A stretch of DNA of 64,000 bases from Pseudanabaena sp. PCC 7367 (GTDB lineage: Bacteria > Cyanobacteriota > Cyanobacteriia > Pseudanabaenales > Pseudanabaenaceae), in assembly GCF_000317065.1 (NCBI RefSeq), contig NC_019701.1, positions 434,001-498,000 of the forward strand, written 5' to 3'. Position numbers and translations under genes: made by a program. The notes beneath the pieces are model-generated. The model was not told the DNA's origin and did no database searches. It saw only the letters and a list, made by a program, of their open reading frames with translations. Of the stretch, positions 1-9,500 are shown one piece after another. Position 1 is the first letter of the stretch. Each line of letters begins with the position of its first letter.

Positions 1-2
1 TC

Positions 3-1220
3 AGTCGGCTCAGTTTTCGTACCAAACGGGGGAAAAACGCCTTTCGCTTAATTGCGGCGATCGCCAACTTTTTCTACCGCTGTAGCAACTATTTGCTATT
101 TCCGATTACCCGCAGCAGTGCCTATGTCTGCGATCATTTTGCCGCTGAACTTACTGGCAATCCCAATGCTATGTCACGGGCGCTCACTAAAATTGCCAGG
201 GGGATCGTTGAACAAGGCCAACTCCGCAATGACATCAATCGCCTGTTGGAATCGACCAGAGCCCTGGGGATTTGCGATCATCAAACGGCGATCGCGGTGG
301 GCACTGCCTTTATGGTGTTGCATTCTGGTTATTGGGAGCAAAATCCTACCCGCGTATTTTTGTGGGAGCTATATAACCCCTGGAGCAGTTGGATTGAGTT
401 TCATTCGCCCTTGCCGCTAATTGGACGGCGATTGCGTACCCTCACTCTCTATACCAGGCAATTGGGATTGAATAGTGAGTTTGAATTTCTGCAAATTATG
501 AAGGAGGGTAAAGCCCTCAAAAAGGCCAAACTCTATCGCAACTTTTCTAAAGACGTGATCGTGCAAGTGGCTCCCTATGGCGGTGCGATCACTGGCTTGA
601 TTCTGGCCAAAATCATGAACCCGCTATTTAATTTGTATAACAACTGGTTGCCCTGGCAGTTTATTTTGATCGGCCTGGGGATTGGCATCATGTTTCAGGG
701 TACGTTTCGCTATCCTGATTTTCGACGTGTGGTGGATGGTGATCTGGTGAGTTTGCTCAATGACCCCTACGCCAGCACTCTGCGCGGCCAGCCAGTACAG
801 TTGCCAGGGGAGTTAATTGGCTATGACCCGGATATTAATCAATTGGGGTATAACCTGAAGCTAGAAGATCAGGCGGGCATGATTAATTTAAATTATTTAC
901 CCAACTATCAATCGCTGGTGACTAATTCCAGTCGGGCGATCCGCCGGATTGAAACCCTGATCGGTCAATCGGTGGTAGCAACGGGTTGGTTCAGACGCGG
1001 TAACCTGCCGATCGTCGATCTTTCCAGCCTCAAGCCATTGCTGACCGATGAGGCAATGGGCATCAAAATCCTCAGCAGTTATCATCAACTCTGGAATAAT
1101 CTGATTAGCTCGTTGCTGGTGCTGGCAGGGCTCTTGCCCATGACGATCACCTATCGGGTGGAGCTGGTGGAGTTTGTGGCGGATTTTGTGAAGTTAATTA
1201 CCAGTCTATTTGGATCCTAG
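3..1220 (+). CDS. M48-family membrane metalloprotease, 3' part
   Basis: The frame is open from the first complete codon at position 3, so the gene begins upstream of the window. The first visible stretch (SSAYVCDHFAAELTGNP, then SRALTKIA) resembles the part of M48/HtpX-type zinc proteases that carries the third zinc ligand and the helix after it; the HEXXH motif would lie upstream and is not seen. The middle has two hydrophobic segments (codons at about 570-620 and 650-700) and a further one near the C terminus (about 1105-1165), so the protein is membrane-bound. The segment between them, around 760-1020, has repeated GYDPDINQLGY-like text and may be a soluble domain. The family call rests on a short motif and is moderate; the substrate is unknown. 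Confidence 0.6.
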   Translation, partial: SRLSFRTKRGKNAFRLIAAIANFFYRCSNYLLFPITRSSAYVCDHFAAELTGNPNAMSRALTKIARGIVEQGQLRNDINRLLESTRALGICDHQTAIAVGTAFMVLHSGYWEQNPTRVFLWELYNPWSSWIEFHSPLPLIGRRLRTLTLYTRQLGLNSEFEFLQIMKEGKALKKAKLYRNFSKDVIVQVAPYGGAITGLILAKIMNPLFNLYNNWLPWQFILIGLGIGIMFQGTFRYPDFRRVVDGDLVSLLNDPYASTLRGQPVQLPGELIGYDPDINQLGYNLKLEDQAGMINLNYLPNYQSLVTNSSRAIRRIETLIGQSVVATGWFRRGNLPIVDLSSLKPLLTDEAMGIKILSSYHQLWNNLISSLLVLAGLLPMTITYRVELVEFVADFVKLITSLFGS

Positions 1221-1406
1221 TTTTGTAAAAATGGAATTGCGATTTCGAAGTTGCCCGATCGCTAGCTTAAACTAAGCAATCATAGGCAAAGCTTGATTAG
1301 AATGATTACGATCGCTGATAACCGAACCCACCAAAATGCCGCAAAAGACGAATATTTCGCGTAGCATATAATTAATAGTTTCGATCGAGGTAAACAAAGG
1401 GAAATT

Positions 1407-1643
1407 ATGGCCAAAGAATTAACAATGGATAACGTCGAGAATGTACTCGATGAGTTGCGCCCCTACCTGTTGGCGGATGGCGGTAATGTGGAATTAGTAG
1501 AAGTAGAAGGGCCGATCGTGCGGCTGCGGCTCCAGGGTGCTTGTGGTTCTTGCCCATCTTCGGCGATGACCCTGCGGATGGGAATCGAGCGTAAGTTGCG
1601 GGAGGAGATCCCCGACATTGGTGAAGTCGAACAGGTCTTTTAA
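1407..1643 (+). CDS. nfu: NifU-like iron-sulfur scaffold (Nfu type)
   Basis: This 78-residue protein is a stand-alone NifU C-terminal domain. It carries the CxxC iron-sulfur ligand pair in the motif GACGSCPSS (residues about 48-56) and the family start [22 protein letters not shown]. Family members assemble and hand over [4Fe-4S] clusters; in cyanobacteria and plastids the short Nfu form supplies photosystem I and other Fe-S proteins. The ATG at 1407 follows an AGGGA-like ribosome site. It is transcribed alone, between the M48 gene and the convergent susA. The identification is secure because length and motif match the family. Confidence 0.93.
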   Translation: MAKELTMDNVENVLDELRPYLLADGGNVELVEVEGPIVRLRLQGACGSCPSSAMTLRMGIERKLREEIPDIGEVEQVF

Positions 1644-1779
1644 GCAATTACCTGGACTAAGTTATTTACAACTTACTCACTAAATTATTCTCAGCATTAG
1701 GCAGGGCTACACAAAGCCTTGCATTTTGCTTTTTAGGCGATCGCAATTTGCCTAGTTACCTACTAAGGCTAATTAATTA

Positions 1780-4206
1780 CTATTGCCAATGGCTATGCTG
1801 ATCCAACAACTCCCTGGCGCGGGGCTTATAGAGCAAATGGAATAGCATTTCAATGTAGCGCAACATATCCTCGCGGTTATCCTTGGAGGTGTAATTCCAG
1901 AACCCATAGGTACGCGCCAAAGATAGCAATCGCTTCGAGTGCAGACTCCAGGTGTATTTGCTATAGACCCGATCGATCGCCCGACCGGAGATCTCATGCC
2001 AGTAGGTAGGATTATGCTCACATTTAGTTAAAAAGTCAGCGATCTTTTCCGCTGTCTCTTCATAGTTAGCCGGATTGATATAAAAACCACTCACTTGATC
2101 TTGAATGATTTCCAACGAGCCACCAAATTGGGTCGCAAAGCTAGGCAAGCCCGTAATCATTGCTTCGAGCACAGTTAAGCCAAACGCCTCAAACAGTGCC
2201 GGTTGAATGAAAATACCCTGGCGATCGGCAATGATTCGATAAATCTCACCGGTCTCAATTCGGGAAAGGCGCACGGCCAACCAGCGGATCTTGCCATGTA
2301 AGTTATAGCGATCGATCACGCCATAGAGCTTTTCAATTTCTTCACGCTCTTCTTGATCCTGGGAATCTTCTAACCGCAGCTTACCAGCAATAATAATTAA
2401 ATTGCATTGCTCTTGCAGCGCCTCACTTTGACCAAAACACTCGGCCAGCCCCGACATATTTTTGATCCGATCCATCCGACCGATCGAAAAAATTGGCCGC
2501 TTGTCGGGATCTTCGAGCACACCAAAAATTTGTGTAGGTGCTTCGTTATAGGTAAACAACAATTGATTCAAGCGCTGGCGATCGCTCTCTACGCGATTTT
2601 CGGTTTTGGTGTAGGGAAAGAAAACTTGCTCACTCACCCCCGGTGGCACCAGATTGAACTTGGGGCTAAATAGATCAATGCCCGTATGCACATGATAGAG
2701 CTCAGGCATAGTAAAGGATTGATATGATTCATACTGGCCAATACTTTCAGTAGTACCAGCAATTTCTTGATAGGTGCTAGACACAATAAAATGACAGGCA
2801 TTCATGGCGATCAAATCAGCCGTGAATTGCAACGAAAAATGATATTTACTTTCTAGATCCTGCCAGTACAAATTACTAAATAGGTACTTGGGCTTTTCCA
2901 AGGAGTGGGCAATGTAGCATTGAATTACTTTCATGCTGCGCGAGAGCAAGAAAGCTACCAGATTGCCGTCGGTATAGTTACCGACAATCAAATCAGGTTT
3001 ACCGCCCAACTCCGACTTGATCTCAGTTTCTGCATCGATCGCAAAGGTCTCCAGATAGGGCCACAGCTCAAAGCGCGATAGCCATTTACGGGTCACGTTG
3101 GGATTATGCTCCCTAAATGGCACCCGCAAAATCCACACATCATCGGAGCCGCGTAATTTTTCTAAGCGTTGATTGCAAAACGTGCCTTCGCTGTAGGCGA
3201 TCAACCGGGTCACAATCAGCAGCTTGGGGCGAATTTTTAATTCATCTAATCCGGCCAGGGTAATATCTTGCTGGAGCTGTTTTTCTAGACTGCGTGCTTG
3301 ATCGAGCACATAAACCACCTGTCCACCAGTGTCGGGTCGTCCCAACACCCCTTCCTGCCCAAACCAACCATTAACCGAAACCAGCACAATCCGAAAAATC
3401 ATCGGGATGCGTGACAAAAATGCCTCTAGGCTCTGGTGATCGGGTGAATCCAGGAGGCCATCCAGGATATCAAGGGTTTGGGAAACGCGGCCAGCGGTAT
3501 TACCCCAGCCTGGTTCAAAGCCTAGTTCTTGTAATTCGTAGCGAAATTCTCGATAAGGGCGATCGTCCGGGTATTTGGCCAGCAACGTCAGCGCCTGCTT
3601 AGCCTGCTGCGAAAGCTGCCATTGTGATTGAATCCGCCCATTGAGTAATAATTGGGTGCCATTGTAGTGATGGGAGCGCAGAAACTTGAATAAAGACTGA
3701 AACCACTGCTCCGGCGATTGAAACAGCTTGCTCGATAAATAGCGATTTAAAAAAGCAGCCCCTTTGCCAATGTTTTTTGGGTCTTTGATCGGCGGGTAGT
3801 AGTCATAGAAAGGTTTGAAGTCGATCTCCAATGTTGCCCCTTCCTGGGGATGAAATCGCTCGACCAGGCGATCGCGCAAATTGAGCAAATCTTCTACGCT
3901 CATTTTCTCAACGGTGAGATCAGCTAAAATGCGGTGTGCGCTTTGGGTCGCAATGCGGGGGCGCAACAGGAGACAAAAGCTGTCTTGGTCTTTAATTATT
4001 TCCTGGCTACTGGCAACTAAATCACTAAAAGCAGACCGATGGCGAAAGCGATCATCTTTTTCATTGTCTAGACAATAGCGATCGAAGGCGCTAAGCACAT
4101 CAGTACGCAGCAAATAATTGCGATCGTCAGCCCGCAATTGACTTAAAAAGTTACGCAGATCGTTTTTCTCATCACTATTAAGAACAGCCTGAATCAATTG
4201 GAGCAT
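1780..4206 (-). CDS. susA: sucrose synthase
   Basis: The enzyme catalyses reversible conversion of sucrose and a nucleoside diphosphate to fructose and a nucleotide sugar. Visible family landmarks are the N-terminal regulatory region (MLQLIQAVLNSDEKNDLRNF), the GGQVVYVLDQARSLE motif of the donor/acceptor cleft, the GT4 glycosyltransferase half with FSIGRMDRIKN, and the EAFGLTVLE motif (E-x7-E) that holds the nucleotide sugar. I start it at the ATG at 4206, which gives 808 residues and matches the family N terminus; an in-frame ATG at 4245 would add 13 residues. No clear ribosome site distinguishes them. It is convergent with nfu and divergent from rplS. In cyanobacteria this enzyme usually works in sucrose breakdown and glycogen supply. 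Confidence 0.93.
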   Translation of the reverse strand: MLQLIQAVLNSDEKNDLRNFLSQLRADDRNYLLRTDVLSAFDRYCLDNEKDDRFRHRSAFSDLVASSQEIIKDQDSFCLLLRPRIATQSAHRILADLTVEKMSVEDLLNLRDRLVERFHPQEGATLEIDFKPFYDYYPPIKDPKNIGKGAAFLNRYLSSKLFQSPEQWFQSLFKFLRSHHYNGTQLLLNGRIQSQWQLSQQAKQALTLLAKYPDDRPYREFRYELQELGFEPGWGNTAGRVSQTLDILDGLLDSPDHQSLEAFLSRIPMIFRIVLVSVNGWFGQEGVLGRPDTGGQVVYVLDQARSLEKQLQQDITLAGLDELKIRPKLLIVTRLIAYSEGTFCNQRLEKLRGSDDVWILRVPFREHNPNVTRKWLSRFELWPYLETFAIDAETEIKSELGGKPDLIVGNYTDGNLVAFLLSRSMKVIQCYIAHSLEKPKYLFSNLYWQDLESKYHFSLQFTADLIAMNACHFIVSSTYQEIAGTTESIGQYESYQSFTMPELYHVHTGIDLFSPKFNLVPPGVSEQVFFPYTKTENRVESDRQRLNQLLFTYNEAPTQIFGVLEDPDKRPIFSIGRMDRIKNMSGLAECFGQSEALQEQCNLIIIAGKLRLEDSQDQEEREEIEKLYGVIDRYNLHGKIRWLAVRLSRIETGEIYRIIADRQGIFIQPALFEAFGLTVLEAMITGLPSFATQFGGSLEIIQDQVSGFYINPANYEETAEKIADFLTKCEHNPTYWHEISGRAIDRVYSKYTWSLHSKRLLSLARTYGFWNYTSKDNREDMLRYIEMLFHLLYKPRARELLDQHSHWQ

Positions 4207-4396
4207 CGGTGATTCATTCACTAGAGGATGTGTTGATTCCAGCATTTTAGCCGGATTTGGTTAAATAGGTAATAAAATAAAAACCAATCCAACTACGGAT
4301 ATAGATAGGTTTTGCTATATACCTACTTTCAATCTCCAGTAGACAATCCGTATAAGTTACTTTACAATTGAAGACTGCCGATTTTTTAAGGTGATC

Positions 4397-4840
4397 ATGC
4401 ACGCAGAGGCGATAATTCGCTCCGTAGAAGCGAAACACATCAAAGAAGACGTTCCCAAAATCTATGTTGGGGATACCCTTAAAGTTGGGGTCAGAATTAA
4501 AGAGGGCGGTAAAGAACGGGTGCAGCCCTATGAAGGGACTGTAATTTCCATGGCCGGCTCTGGTATTAATAGCCGTATCACCGTGCGCAAGACCTTCCAG
4601 GGGATTGGCGTAGAGCGGGTTTTCCTGCTTCATTCTCCTAAGATCGAAAGTATTAAGGTGATCAGACGTGGTAAAGTGCGTCGGGCGAAGCTTTATTACC
4701 TGCGCGATCGCGTTGGTAAGGCCACTAGAGTTAAGCAACGTTTCGATCGGCCGATTGATACGGAAGGCAAGAAAACGGTCAAGCGCGCCAAAGCTAAGGC
4801 TAGAAAGAAAGCTAAGGCTGCCGCTGCTGCTGCTGAATAA
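4397..4840 (+). CDS. rplS: 50S ribosomal protein L19
   Basis: L19 sits at the interface of the two ribosomal subunits. The conserved core is plain: [64 protein letters not shown] and [16 protein letters not shown]. The ATG at 4397 has AAGG six bases upstream; a GTG at 4391 in the same frame overlaps that ribosome site and is less likely. A basic, alanine-rich tail ([23 protein letters not shown]) extends beyond the usual bacterial C terminus, as in several cyanobacteria. A 163-codon frame on the opposite strand here is only a shadow. Confidence 0.96.
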   Translation: MHAEAIIRSVEAKHIKEDVPKIYVGDTLKVGVRIKEGGKERVQPYEGTVISMAGSGINSRITVRKTFQGIGVERVFLLHSPKIESIKVIRRGKVRRAKLYYLRDRVGKATRVKQRFDRPIDTEGKKTVKRAKAKARKKAKAAAAAAE

Positions 4841-4850
4841 ATTGGCTTAG

Positions 4851-5208
4851 GAAGTTAGATTCTAAGTCGGTTAGATTCAAAGTAATGTTTATTTAAGCTG
4901 TTGAAGTTTAAATATGTAACATTCTATTTTTCTGTTGTTGGGTCTTTCAATGTCTAGATCAAATGCCATTGACTTATGTAATGGGTTACTATGGATCAGG
5001 CATTGAAGTTAAGACTCAAAGCCGCCAATTATTTCTAGGTTTTCCGCCAGTAGAACCGTTGGCCGATGGCTCTTAAGCAGCTATATTGTTTAGGTTCCAA
5101 GCTGATCGATTAGCGAATTTAGTCTTTAACTAATGGCTCAGCCAGTAAGCAAAGCGAATCGCTAGAATGATCTTTGGATGATCTAACAGATCTAGATTTC
5201 AGAAGTAT
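4851..5208. other. gap between rplS and tRNA-Trp
   Basis: This 358-base gap holds no recognisable gene except a doubtful 37-codon frame listed separately. It should contain the promoter for tRNA-Trp and perhaps for secE-nusG; I cannot point to a clear -10/-35 pair. Confidence 0.4.
4963..5076 (+). CDS. possible 37-residue small protein
   Basis: ATG at 4963 to TAA at 5074-5076 encodes MPLTYVMGYYGSGIEVKTQS followed by RQLFLGFPPVEPLADGS. Composition looks protein-like (balanced, with Gly/Pro/Tyr) and it fills part of an otherwise empty gap, but there is no ribosome site and I recognise no family. It could be a real small protein, a decayed gene fragment, or chance. Confidence 0.2.
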   Translation: MPLTYVMGYYGSGIEVKTQSRQLFLGFPPVEPLADGS

Positions 5209-5281
5209 GCGCTCTTAGTTCAGTTGGTAGAACGCAGGTCTCCAAAACCTGATGTCGGGGGTTCGAGTCCTCCAGGGCGCG
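5209..5281 (+). tRNA. trnW: tRNA-Trp (CCA)
   Basis: A full cloverleaf can be folded. The acceptor stem pairs GCGCTCT (5209-5215) with AGGGCGC (5274-5280), discriminator G at 5281. The anticodon stem CAGGT/ACCTG encloses the loop CTCCAAA, giving anticodon CCA. The T arm reads GGGGGTTCGAGTCCTCC. CCA is not encoded. A T-run follows at 5285-5292. A tRNA-Trp gene directly before secE-nusG is a common bacterial and cyanobacterial arrangement. Confidence 0.97.
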
Positions 5282-5456
5282 CTCCATTTTTTTTGAATTT
5301 TCCACTACTGCCCAAGCTGCTAGCACAACTTAATTATCTCATTGCTCAATAATTGGCTAGATGCCTAATCGGCTTAACCAAGTCCAGTATTGACCTTGAA
5401 ATTGAGTTTCACCCTAGCTAGCCCTATCAATTGCCGCGATCGCCATACATGAAGCC

Positions 5457-5696
5457 ATGACCAAGGAAGAGGATCTCAAAAAAGGTAAAAAGCCTTCCCA
5501 GGAAGAAGCGGCGGAAACTGGTAAGGCAGGTAAGTTTATTAAAAATACCCAGGCAGAACTTGAGAAAGTTGTCTGGCCTAGTCGTCAACAGCTTTTCAGC
5601 GAATCTGCTGCCGTGTTGCTCATGGTAGTTGCTGCATCTTCGCTAGTATATCTAGTAGATGGCCTGTTCAGATGGGTCGCTAACCAATTATTTTAG
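5457..5696 (+). CDS. secE: preprotein translocase subunit SecE
   Basis: This is the small essential subunit that clamps SecY in the Sec translocon of plasma and thylakoid membranes. The short single-helix form is seen: a charged, Lys/Glu-rich N terminus, then the conserved amphipathic segment TQAELEKVVWPSRQQL (residues about 32-47), then one membrane helix (about 52-72). The length of 79 residues is normal for cyanobacterial SecE. It is followed two bases later by nusG, the classical secE-nusG pair, and preceded by tRNA-Trp. No strong ribosome site is seen before the ATG. Confidence 0.95.
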   Translation: MTKEEDLKKGKKPSQEEAAETGKAGKFIKNTQAELEKVVWPSRQQLFSESAAVLLMVVAASSLVYLVDGLFRWVANQLF

Positions 5697-5698
5697 CA

Positions 5699-6340
5699 AT
5701 GTTTGCAGAAGAACAAGATCCCGATAATTTAGAAGCCGAAATAGAGACTGAAGCAACAGCAGGCCAAGCTTCGGGCATAAAGCCACGCTGGTATGCTGTA
5801 CAGGTTGCTTCTGGCTGCGAAAAAAAGGTCAAAGCTAATCTGGAGCAACGTCTTGACACTCTAGAAGTGCAGGATTTGATCCACCAGATCGAAATCCCTC
5901 AGACCCCCACCGTCAAAATTCGCAAAGATGGCAGTCGCCAATCAGCCCAGGAGAAAGTATTTCCGGGCTATGTTCTGATTAAGATGAACATGGATGACCA
6001 TGCCTGGCAGGTGGTCAAAAATACCCCACATGTGATTAATTTTGTGGGTACTGAGCAAAAACGTCCCTACGGCCGTGGGCGCGGGCATGTTACGCCAAGA
6101 CCACTTAGTCGATCGGAGGCGGAGCGTATTTTCCGCATTGCGGTCGAGCAAGAAACAATCGTCAAGATCGATATGGCAGCAGGCGACAAGATTAAGGTTT
6201 TGTCTGGGCCATTTAAGGACTTTGAGGGTGAAGTAGTGGAAGTCACGCCGGAGCGGAGCAAGCTGAAAGCGTTGTTGTCGATCTTTGGCCGTGATACACC
6301 AGTGGAACTTGAATTTAATCAAGTGGAAAAGCAAAACTAA
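5699..6340 (+). CDS. nusG: transcription antitermination/termination factor NusG
   Basis: NusG binds RNA polymerase and modulates pausing and Rho-dependent termination, and couples transcription to ribosomes. After an acidic N-terminal extension of about 28 residues comes the NGN domain (KPRWYAVQVASGCEKKVKANLEQR, later VFPGYVLIKMNMDD and VINFVGT), then the KOW domain at the C terminus (GDKIKVLSGPFKDFEGEVVEV). The ATG lies two bases after the secE stop, implying one transcript and coupled translation. Length 213 is typical. Confidence 0.96.
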   Translation: MFAEEQDPDNLEAEIETEATAGQASGIKPRWYAVQVASGCEKKVKANLEQRLDTLEVQDLIHQIEIPQTPTVKIRKDGSRQSAQEKVFPGYVLIKMNMDDHAWQVVKNTPHVINFVGTEQKRPYGRGRGHVTPRPLSRSEAERIFRIAVEQETIVKIDMAAGDKIKVLSGPFKDFEGEVVEVTPERSKLKALLSIFGRDTPVELEFNQVEKQN

Positions 6341-6356
6341 ATTGCTGATATACTAA

Positions 6357-6386
6357 TTAGCCGAGCTAATTTTAGCCGAGCTGATT
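6357..6386. repeat. 15-bp tandem duplication after nusG
   Basis: TTAGCCGAGCTAATT (6357-6371) is followed directly by TTAGCCGAGCTGATT (6372-6386), 14 of 15 bases identical. It lies in the 295-base gap between nusG and rplK. No function is evident. Confidence 0.8.
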
Positions 6387-6635
6387 TGATTAGTGATCAG
6401 CGATCGGCACTGAGACCGGGTGAATTCTGCGGACTCAGTTATTTTTATGGCTTGCTCCATTGGTGATGGATGGCATCGCTAATATTCAAAAATATTGCCG
6501 CCACTATCAAAAACGTTAATTTATACCTTCAAGGAGCTTTAGCCACAGCTCTAGATGTTCAAAACTAAGCGAATGTAGCGTAAATATAGAGTTTAGTTAT
6601 TTTTAGATATTCCAAAATAAACAAAGTAGGCAAGC

Positions 6636-7061
6636 ATGGCAAGAAAAGTTGTAGCAATTATTAAGCTGGCGATCCAGGCTGGTAAGGCGAACCCCGCGCC
6701 ACCGATCGGCCCAGCACTGGGGCAGCATGGCGTTAATATTATGATGTTCTGCAAGGAATATAACGCCAAAACCGCTGACAAAGCTGGCACTGTGATTCCG
6801 GTTGAGATCTCTGTCTATGAAGATCGCAGCTTTACCTTTATTCTCAAAACCCCACCCGCATCTGAGTTAATTAAAAAGGCGGCCGGGATTAATAGTGGTT
6901 CGAGCGAACCCAACCGGGTAAAAGTTGGCTCAATTACCAAAGCCCAACTCAAAGAGATCGCCGAGACCAAAATGCCTGACCTCAATGCCAATGATATTGA
7001 TGCAGCGATGAATATTGTGGCGGGGACGGCTAGTAATATGGGCGTGACGATCGCCGAATAG
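6636..7061 (+). CDS. rplK: 50S ribosomal protein L11
   Basis: L11 forms part of the GTPase-associated centre with 23S rRNA and contacts L10/L12. The hallmark N-terminal text [20 protein letters not shown], followed by [14 protein letters not shown], and the C-terminal RNA-binding domain ([23 protein letters not shown]) are intact over 141 residues. It heads the L11-L1-L10-L12 cluster; a separate promoter in the 295-base gap after nusG is plausible. Confidence 0.97.
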   Translation: MARKVVAIIKLAIQAGKANPAPPIGPALGQHGVNIMMFCKEYNAKTADKAGTVIPVEISVYEDRSFTFILKTPPASELIKKAAGINSGSSEPNRVKVGSITKAQLKEIAETKMPDLNANDIDAAMNIVAGTASNMGVTIAE

Positions 7062-7203
7062 CTTGGCTCAGTAAATTTGATCGATCGTAGCGATCGTTTA
7101 GATTTATCAATTTTCCATTTTCTTGATTTTCAATCAACTGTTAACCATAGTGGGGGAGAGGCTGATTAGCTTCGCTATCTAACCCCAAGGAGAATACAAA
7201 TCA

Positions 7204-7920
7204 ATGGCTAAAAAACAATCAAAACGCTTTCTGGCCGCATTGAGCAAAGTAGAAGAGCGTCCCTACCAACCCCTTGAAGCCTTGGCACTGCTCAAAGAAA
7301 CCGCCACAGCTAAATTTGTCGAAGCAGCCGAAGCCCATATTCGCTTGGGGATTGACCCTAAATATGCTGACCAACAACTGCGGACTACGGTCGTTTTGCC
7401 CCAAGGTACAGGCCAAACTGTGCGGGTGGCAGTGATCGCCCGTGGTGAAAAAGTGGCCGAGGCATCAGAGGCCGGAGCAGACATTGTTGGTTCGGAAGAG
7501 CTGATCGAAGATATTTCCAAAGGCATGATGGATTTTGATGTGGTGATCGCCACTCCAGATGTGATGCCTCAGGTGGCAAAACTAGGTCGCTTGCTGGGTC
7601 CGCGTGGGTTAATGCCATCACCCAAAGGCGGCACTGTAACTTTCGATCTAGAAAAAGCCGTAAATGACTTCAAAGGTGGTAAAATCGAATTTCGTGCCGA
7701 TCGTACCGGGATCGTGCATGTCATGTTTGGTAAAGCCAACTTTGAGCCCCAGGATTTATTGATTAATCTCAAGGCTTTGCAGGAAACGATCGATCGTAAT
7801 CGACCTTCCGGTGCTAAGGGTAAATACTGGCAATCGATTTATCTTTCCGCTTCGATGGGCCCGGCGATCGAGCTTGATGTTAGCGCCCTGCGCGATCTAA
7901 AGCTAGAAGATGCCGCCTAG
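7204..7920 (+). CDS. rplA: 50S ribosomal protein L1
   Basis: L1 forms the mobile stalk near the ribosomal exit site and in many bacteria also represses its own mRNA. The 238-residue sequence shows the family signature [20 protein letters not shown] and the ending [28 protein letters not shown] at 7187-7192 lies 11 bases before the ATG, a usable but long spacing. It follows rplK after 142 bases. Confidence 0.97.
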   Translation: MAKKQSKRFLAALSKVEERPYQPLEALALLKETATAKFVEAAEAHIRLGIDPKYADQQLRTTVVLPQGTGQTVRVAVIARGEKVAEASEAGADIVGSEELIEDISKGMMDFDVVIATPDVMPQVAKLGRLLGPRGLMPSPKGGTVTFDLEKAVNDFKGGKIEFRADRTGIVHVMFGKANFEPQDLLINLKALQETIDRNRPSGAKGKYWQSIYLSASMGPAIELDVSALRDLKLEDAA

Positions 7921-8022
7921 ATTGGCCAAAAGGCTTAAATAGTAAGTTTCTAGTCCAGTAAAACAAAACAATTAGGAGCATAGCTCAACGCTCTAACATC
8001 CCTACAACCAAATAAAACTGTA

Positions 8023-8154
8023 GACAGTAGGTGTCTGTTACTGGTCTTAATTAGAAGTCTGATCAAGATTTCGCACAGATTAGCAGCAAGACTTAATTTC
8101 CTGCCGAGGTTGTTAACGAGGGAGTTATGCTCTCCTTGACCTCTACCTGTTGTC
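8023..8154 (+). promoter_or_regulatory. ribosomal protein L10 leader (rplJL autoregulation)
   Basis: The 348-base gap before rplJ has the features of the L10 leader, the mRNA site where L10-(L12)n binds to repress rplJ-rplL. An outer helix pairs GACAGTAGGT (8023-8032) with ACCTGTTGTC (8145-8154), with G-U pairs. Inside it are the CCTGCCGAGGT segment (8100-8110), typical of the kink-turn region, and a hairpin GAGGGAG-TTATG-CTCTCC (8119-8136). A T-run at about 8181-8187 follows and might be an attenuator. The fold is drawn by eye; an Rfam model search would settle the exact limits. Confidence 0.75.
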
Positions 8155-8268
8155 GGTTAGGGGTCATTGTTTTGGCGCTAATTTTTTTGAAATGCGAGGG
8201 CTAGGATTCTTGGCTTGATCAAGCTTTACCAAACAGATTTGAAATTTCGCCAAAGGAGGTGAATTTAA

Positions 8269-8832
8269 GTGGGTCGAAGTCCAGAGGACAAGCAGCAACT
8301 AGTTAGTCAGCTTGAATCTCAATTAACCGAAACTCAGATGGTGATGGTAATCGATTATGGTGGCCTCAGCGTGGCCGAGATTACCGATCTGCGCCGTAGA
8401 CTGCGGGATTCCGAAACTACCTGCATGGTGGTGAAGAATACCCTAATGCGGATTGCGATCGCCAGACATGAGCATTGGCAGCCAATGGGTGAATATCTCA
8501 AAGGTGCAACTGCCTGTTTGTTTGTGAAAGGCGATATGGCAAGTGCCGTCAAAGCCTACCAGGCATTCAAAAAAGACACTAAAAAGACCGAGTTACGCGG
8601 CGGCGTATTTGATGGTCGGGCTTTGGATGCTGATGCCCTAGAAGCTGTATCCAAATTGCCATCGCGTGAAGAACTACTGGCTCAGATCGCTGGCGTACTC
8701 AACAGTGCTACGTCCAGAGTGGCGATCGGACTCAATCAGGTGCCAACCTCGCTGGCACGCGCGCTCAACGATGTACCTTCCTCGTTGGGTAGGGCAATCA
8801 AGGCTGCTGCTGACCAAAAAGAAGCTGCTTAG
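8269..8832 (+). CDS. rplJ: 50S ribosomal protein L10
   Basis: L10 anchors L7/L12 dimers to the ribosome at the stalk base. Conserved parts are MVIDYGGLSVAEITDLRRRLR, VVKNTLMRIA and the C-terminal helix that binds L12. The start is a GTG at 8269; the near-perfect ribosome site AAAGGAGGTGA (8252-8262) decides this start. Length 187 is usual for cyanobacteria. It is under the L10 leader and is followed by rplL after 176 bases. Confidence 0.96.
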   Translation: MGRSPEDKQQLVSQLESQLTETQMVMVIDYGGLSVAEITDLRRRLRDSETTCMVVKNTLMRIAIARHEHWQPMGEYLKGATACLFVKGDMASAVKAYQAFKKDTKKTELRGGVFDGRALDADALEAVSKLPSREELLAQIAGVLNSATSRVAIGLNQVPTSLARALNDVPSSLGRAIKAAADQKEAA

Positions 8833-9008
8833 TAATTAATTTTTTAATTTAATTACTTCCGTCGAGCTTGGTTTTATGAATTGCCTTAATTCTGAGTATT
8901 TCCATAATTTTCCGTAATTTTCTGCAATTGTCTCTAATTGATTGACGCGATCGCCATGATCATTACTCAATCACAAGTTTATTAGTCCATTAAAGGAGTA
9001 TTTTCCCA

Positions 9009-9413
9009 ATGTCTAAAATCGAAGAAGCCTACGAACTAATTACTGGCCTGAGCGTTCTAGAAGCGGCTGAGCTGGTCAAAATGATGGAAGATAAGCTCGG
9101 TATCTCTGCGGCTGCTCCTGCTGGTGGGATGATGATGGCGGCTATGCCTGGTATGGCTGCTGGTGGCGCTGCCCCTGAAGCTGAAGCGGCGGAAGAGCAA
9201 ACCGAATTTGATGTCATCCTTGATGAAGTGCCCGGTGACAAGAAGATCGCCATCCTCAAGATTGTGCGTGAAATCACTGGCCTGGGTCTGAAGGATGCGA
9301 AGGAAGTGGTTGAATCTGCGCCTAAGCCAGTTAAGGAAGGTGCTAGCAAGGATGATGCTGAAGCTGCCAAAAAGAAACTCGAAGAGGCTGGTGCTAAGGT
9401 GACGGTTAAGTAG
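9009..9413 (+). CDS. rplL: 50S ribosomal protein L7/L12
   Basis: L7/L12 is the flexible stalk protein that recruits translation GTPases. The N-terminal dimerisation part ([23 protein letters not shown]) is followed by a Met/Ala/Gly-rich hinge (about residues 38-62) and the C-terminal factor-binding domain ([33 protein letters not shown]). AAGGAG at 8993-8998 is well placed. The last gene of the ribosomal cluster; a strong terminator follows at 9466. Confidence 0.97.
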   Translation: MSKIEEAYELITGLSVLEAAELVKMMEDKLGISAAAPAGGMMMAAMPGMAAGGAAPEAEAAEEQTEFDVILDEVPGDKKIAILKIVREITGLGLKDAKEVVESAPKPVKEGASKDDAEAAKKKLEEAGAKVTVK

Positions 9414-9465
9414 ATTTATTTAACCTTTTGCTTAAGCCACAGTTAATTTAATTTCTGTGATTTTT

Positions 9466-9500
9466 GGGGATCGCTGCTCATAGGGCGATCCCTTTGTGTT
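9466..9500 (+). terminator. rho-independent terminator after rplL
   Basis: GGGATCGC (9467-9474) and GCGATCCC (9485-9492) form a perfect 8-bp GC-rich stem with a 10-base loop, followed by TTTGTGTT. It ends the rplJ-rplL transcript. The stem reuses a HIP1-like GCGATC core. Confidence 0.85.

Noticed and set aside
4247-4738. A 163-codon reverse frame covering rplS
   Set aside because: It is the antisense shadow of a confident ribosomal protein gene and has no family features or ribosome site.
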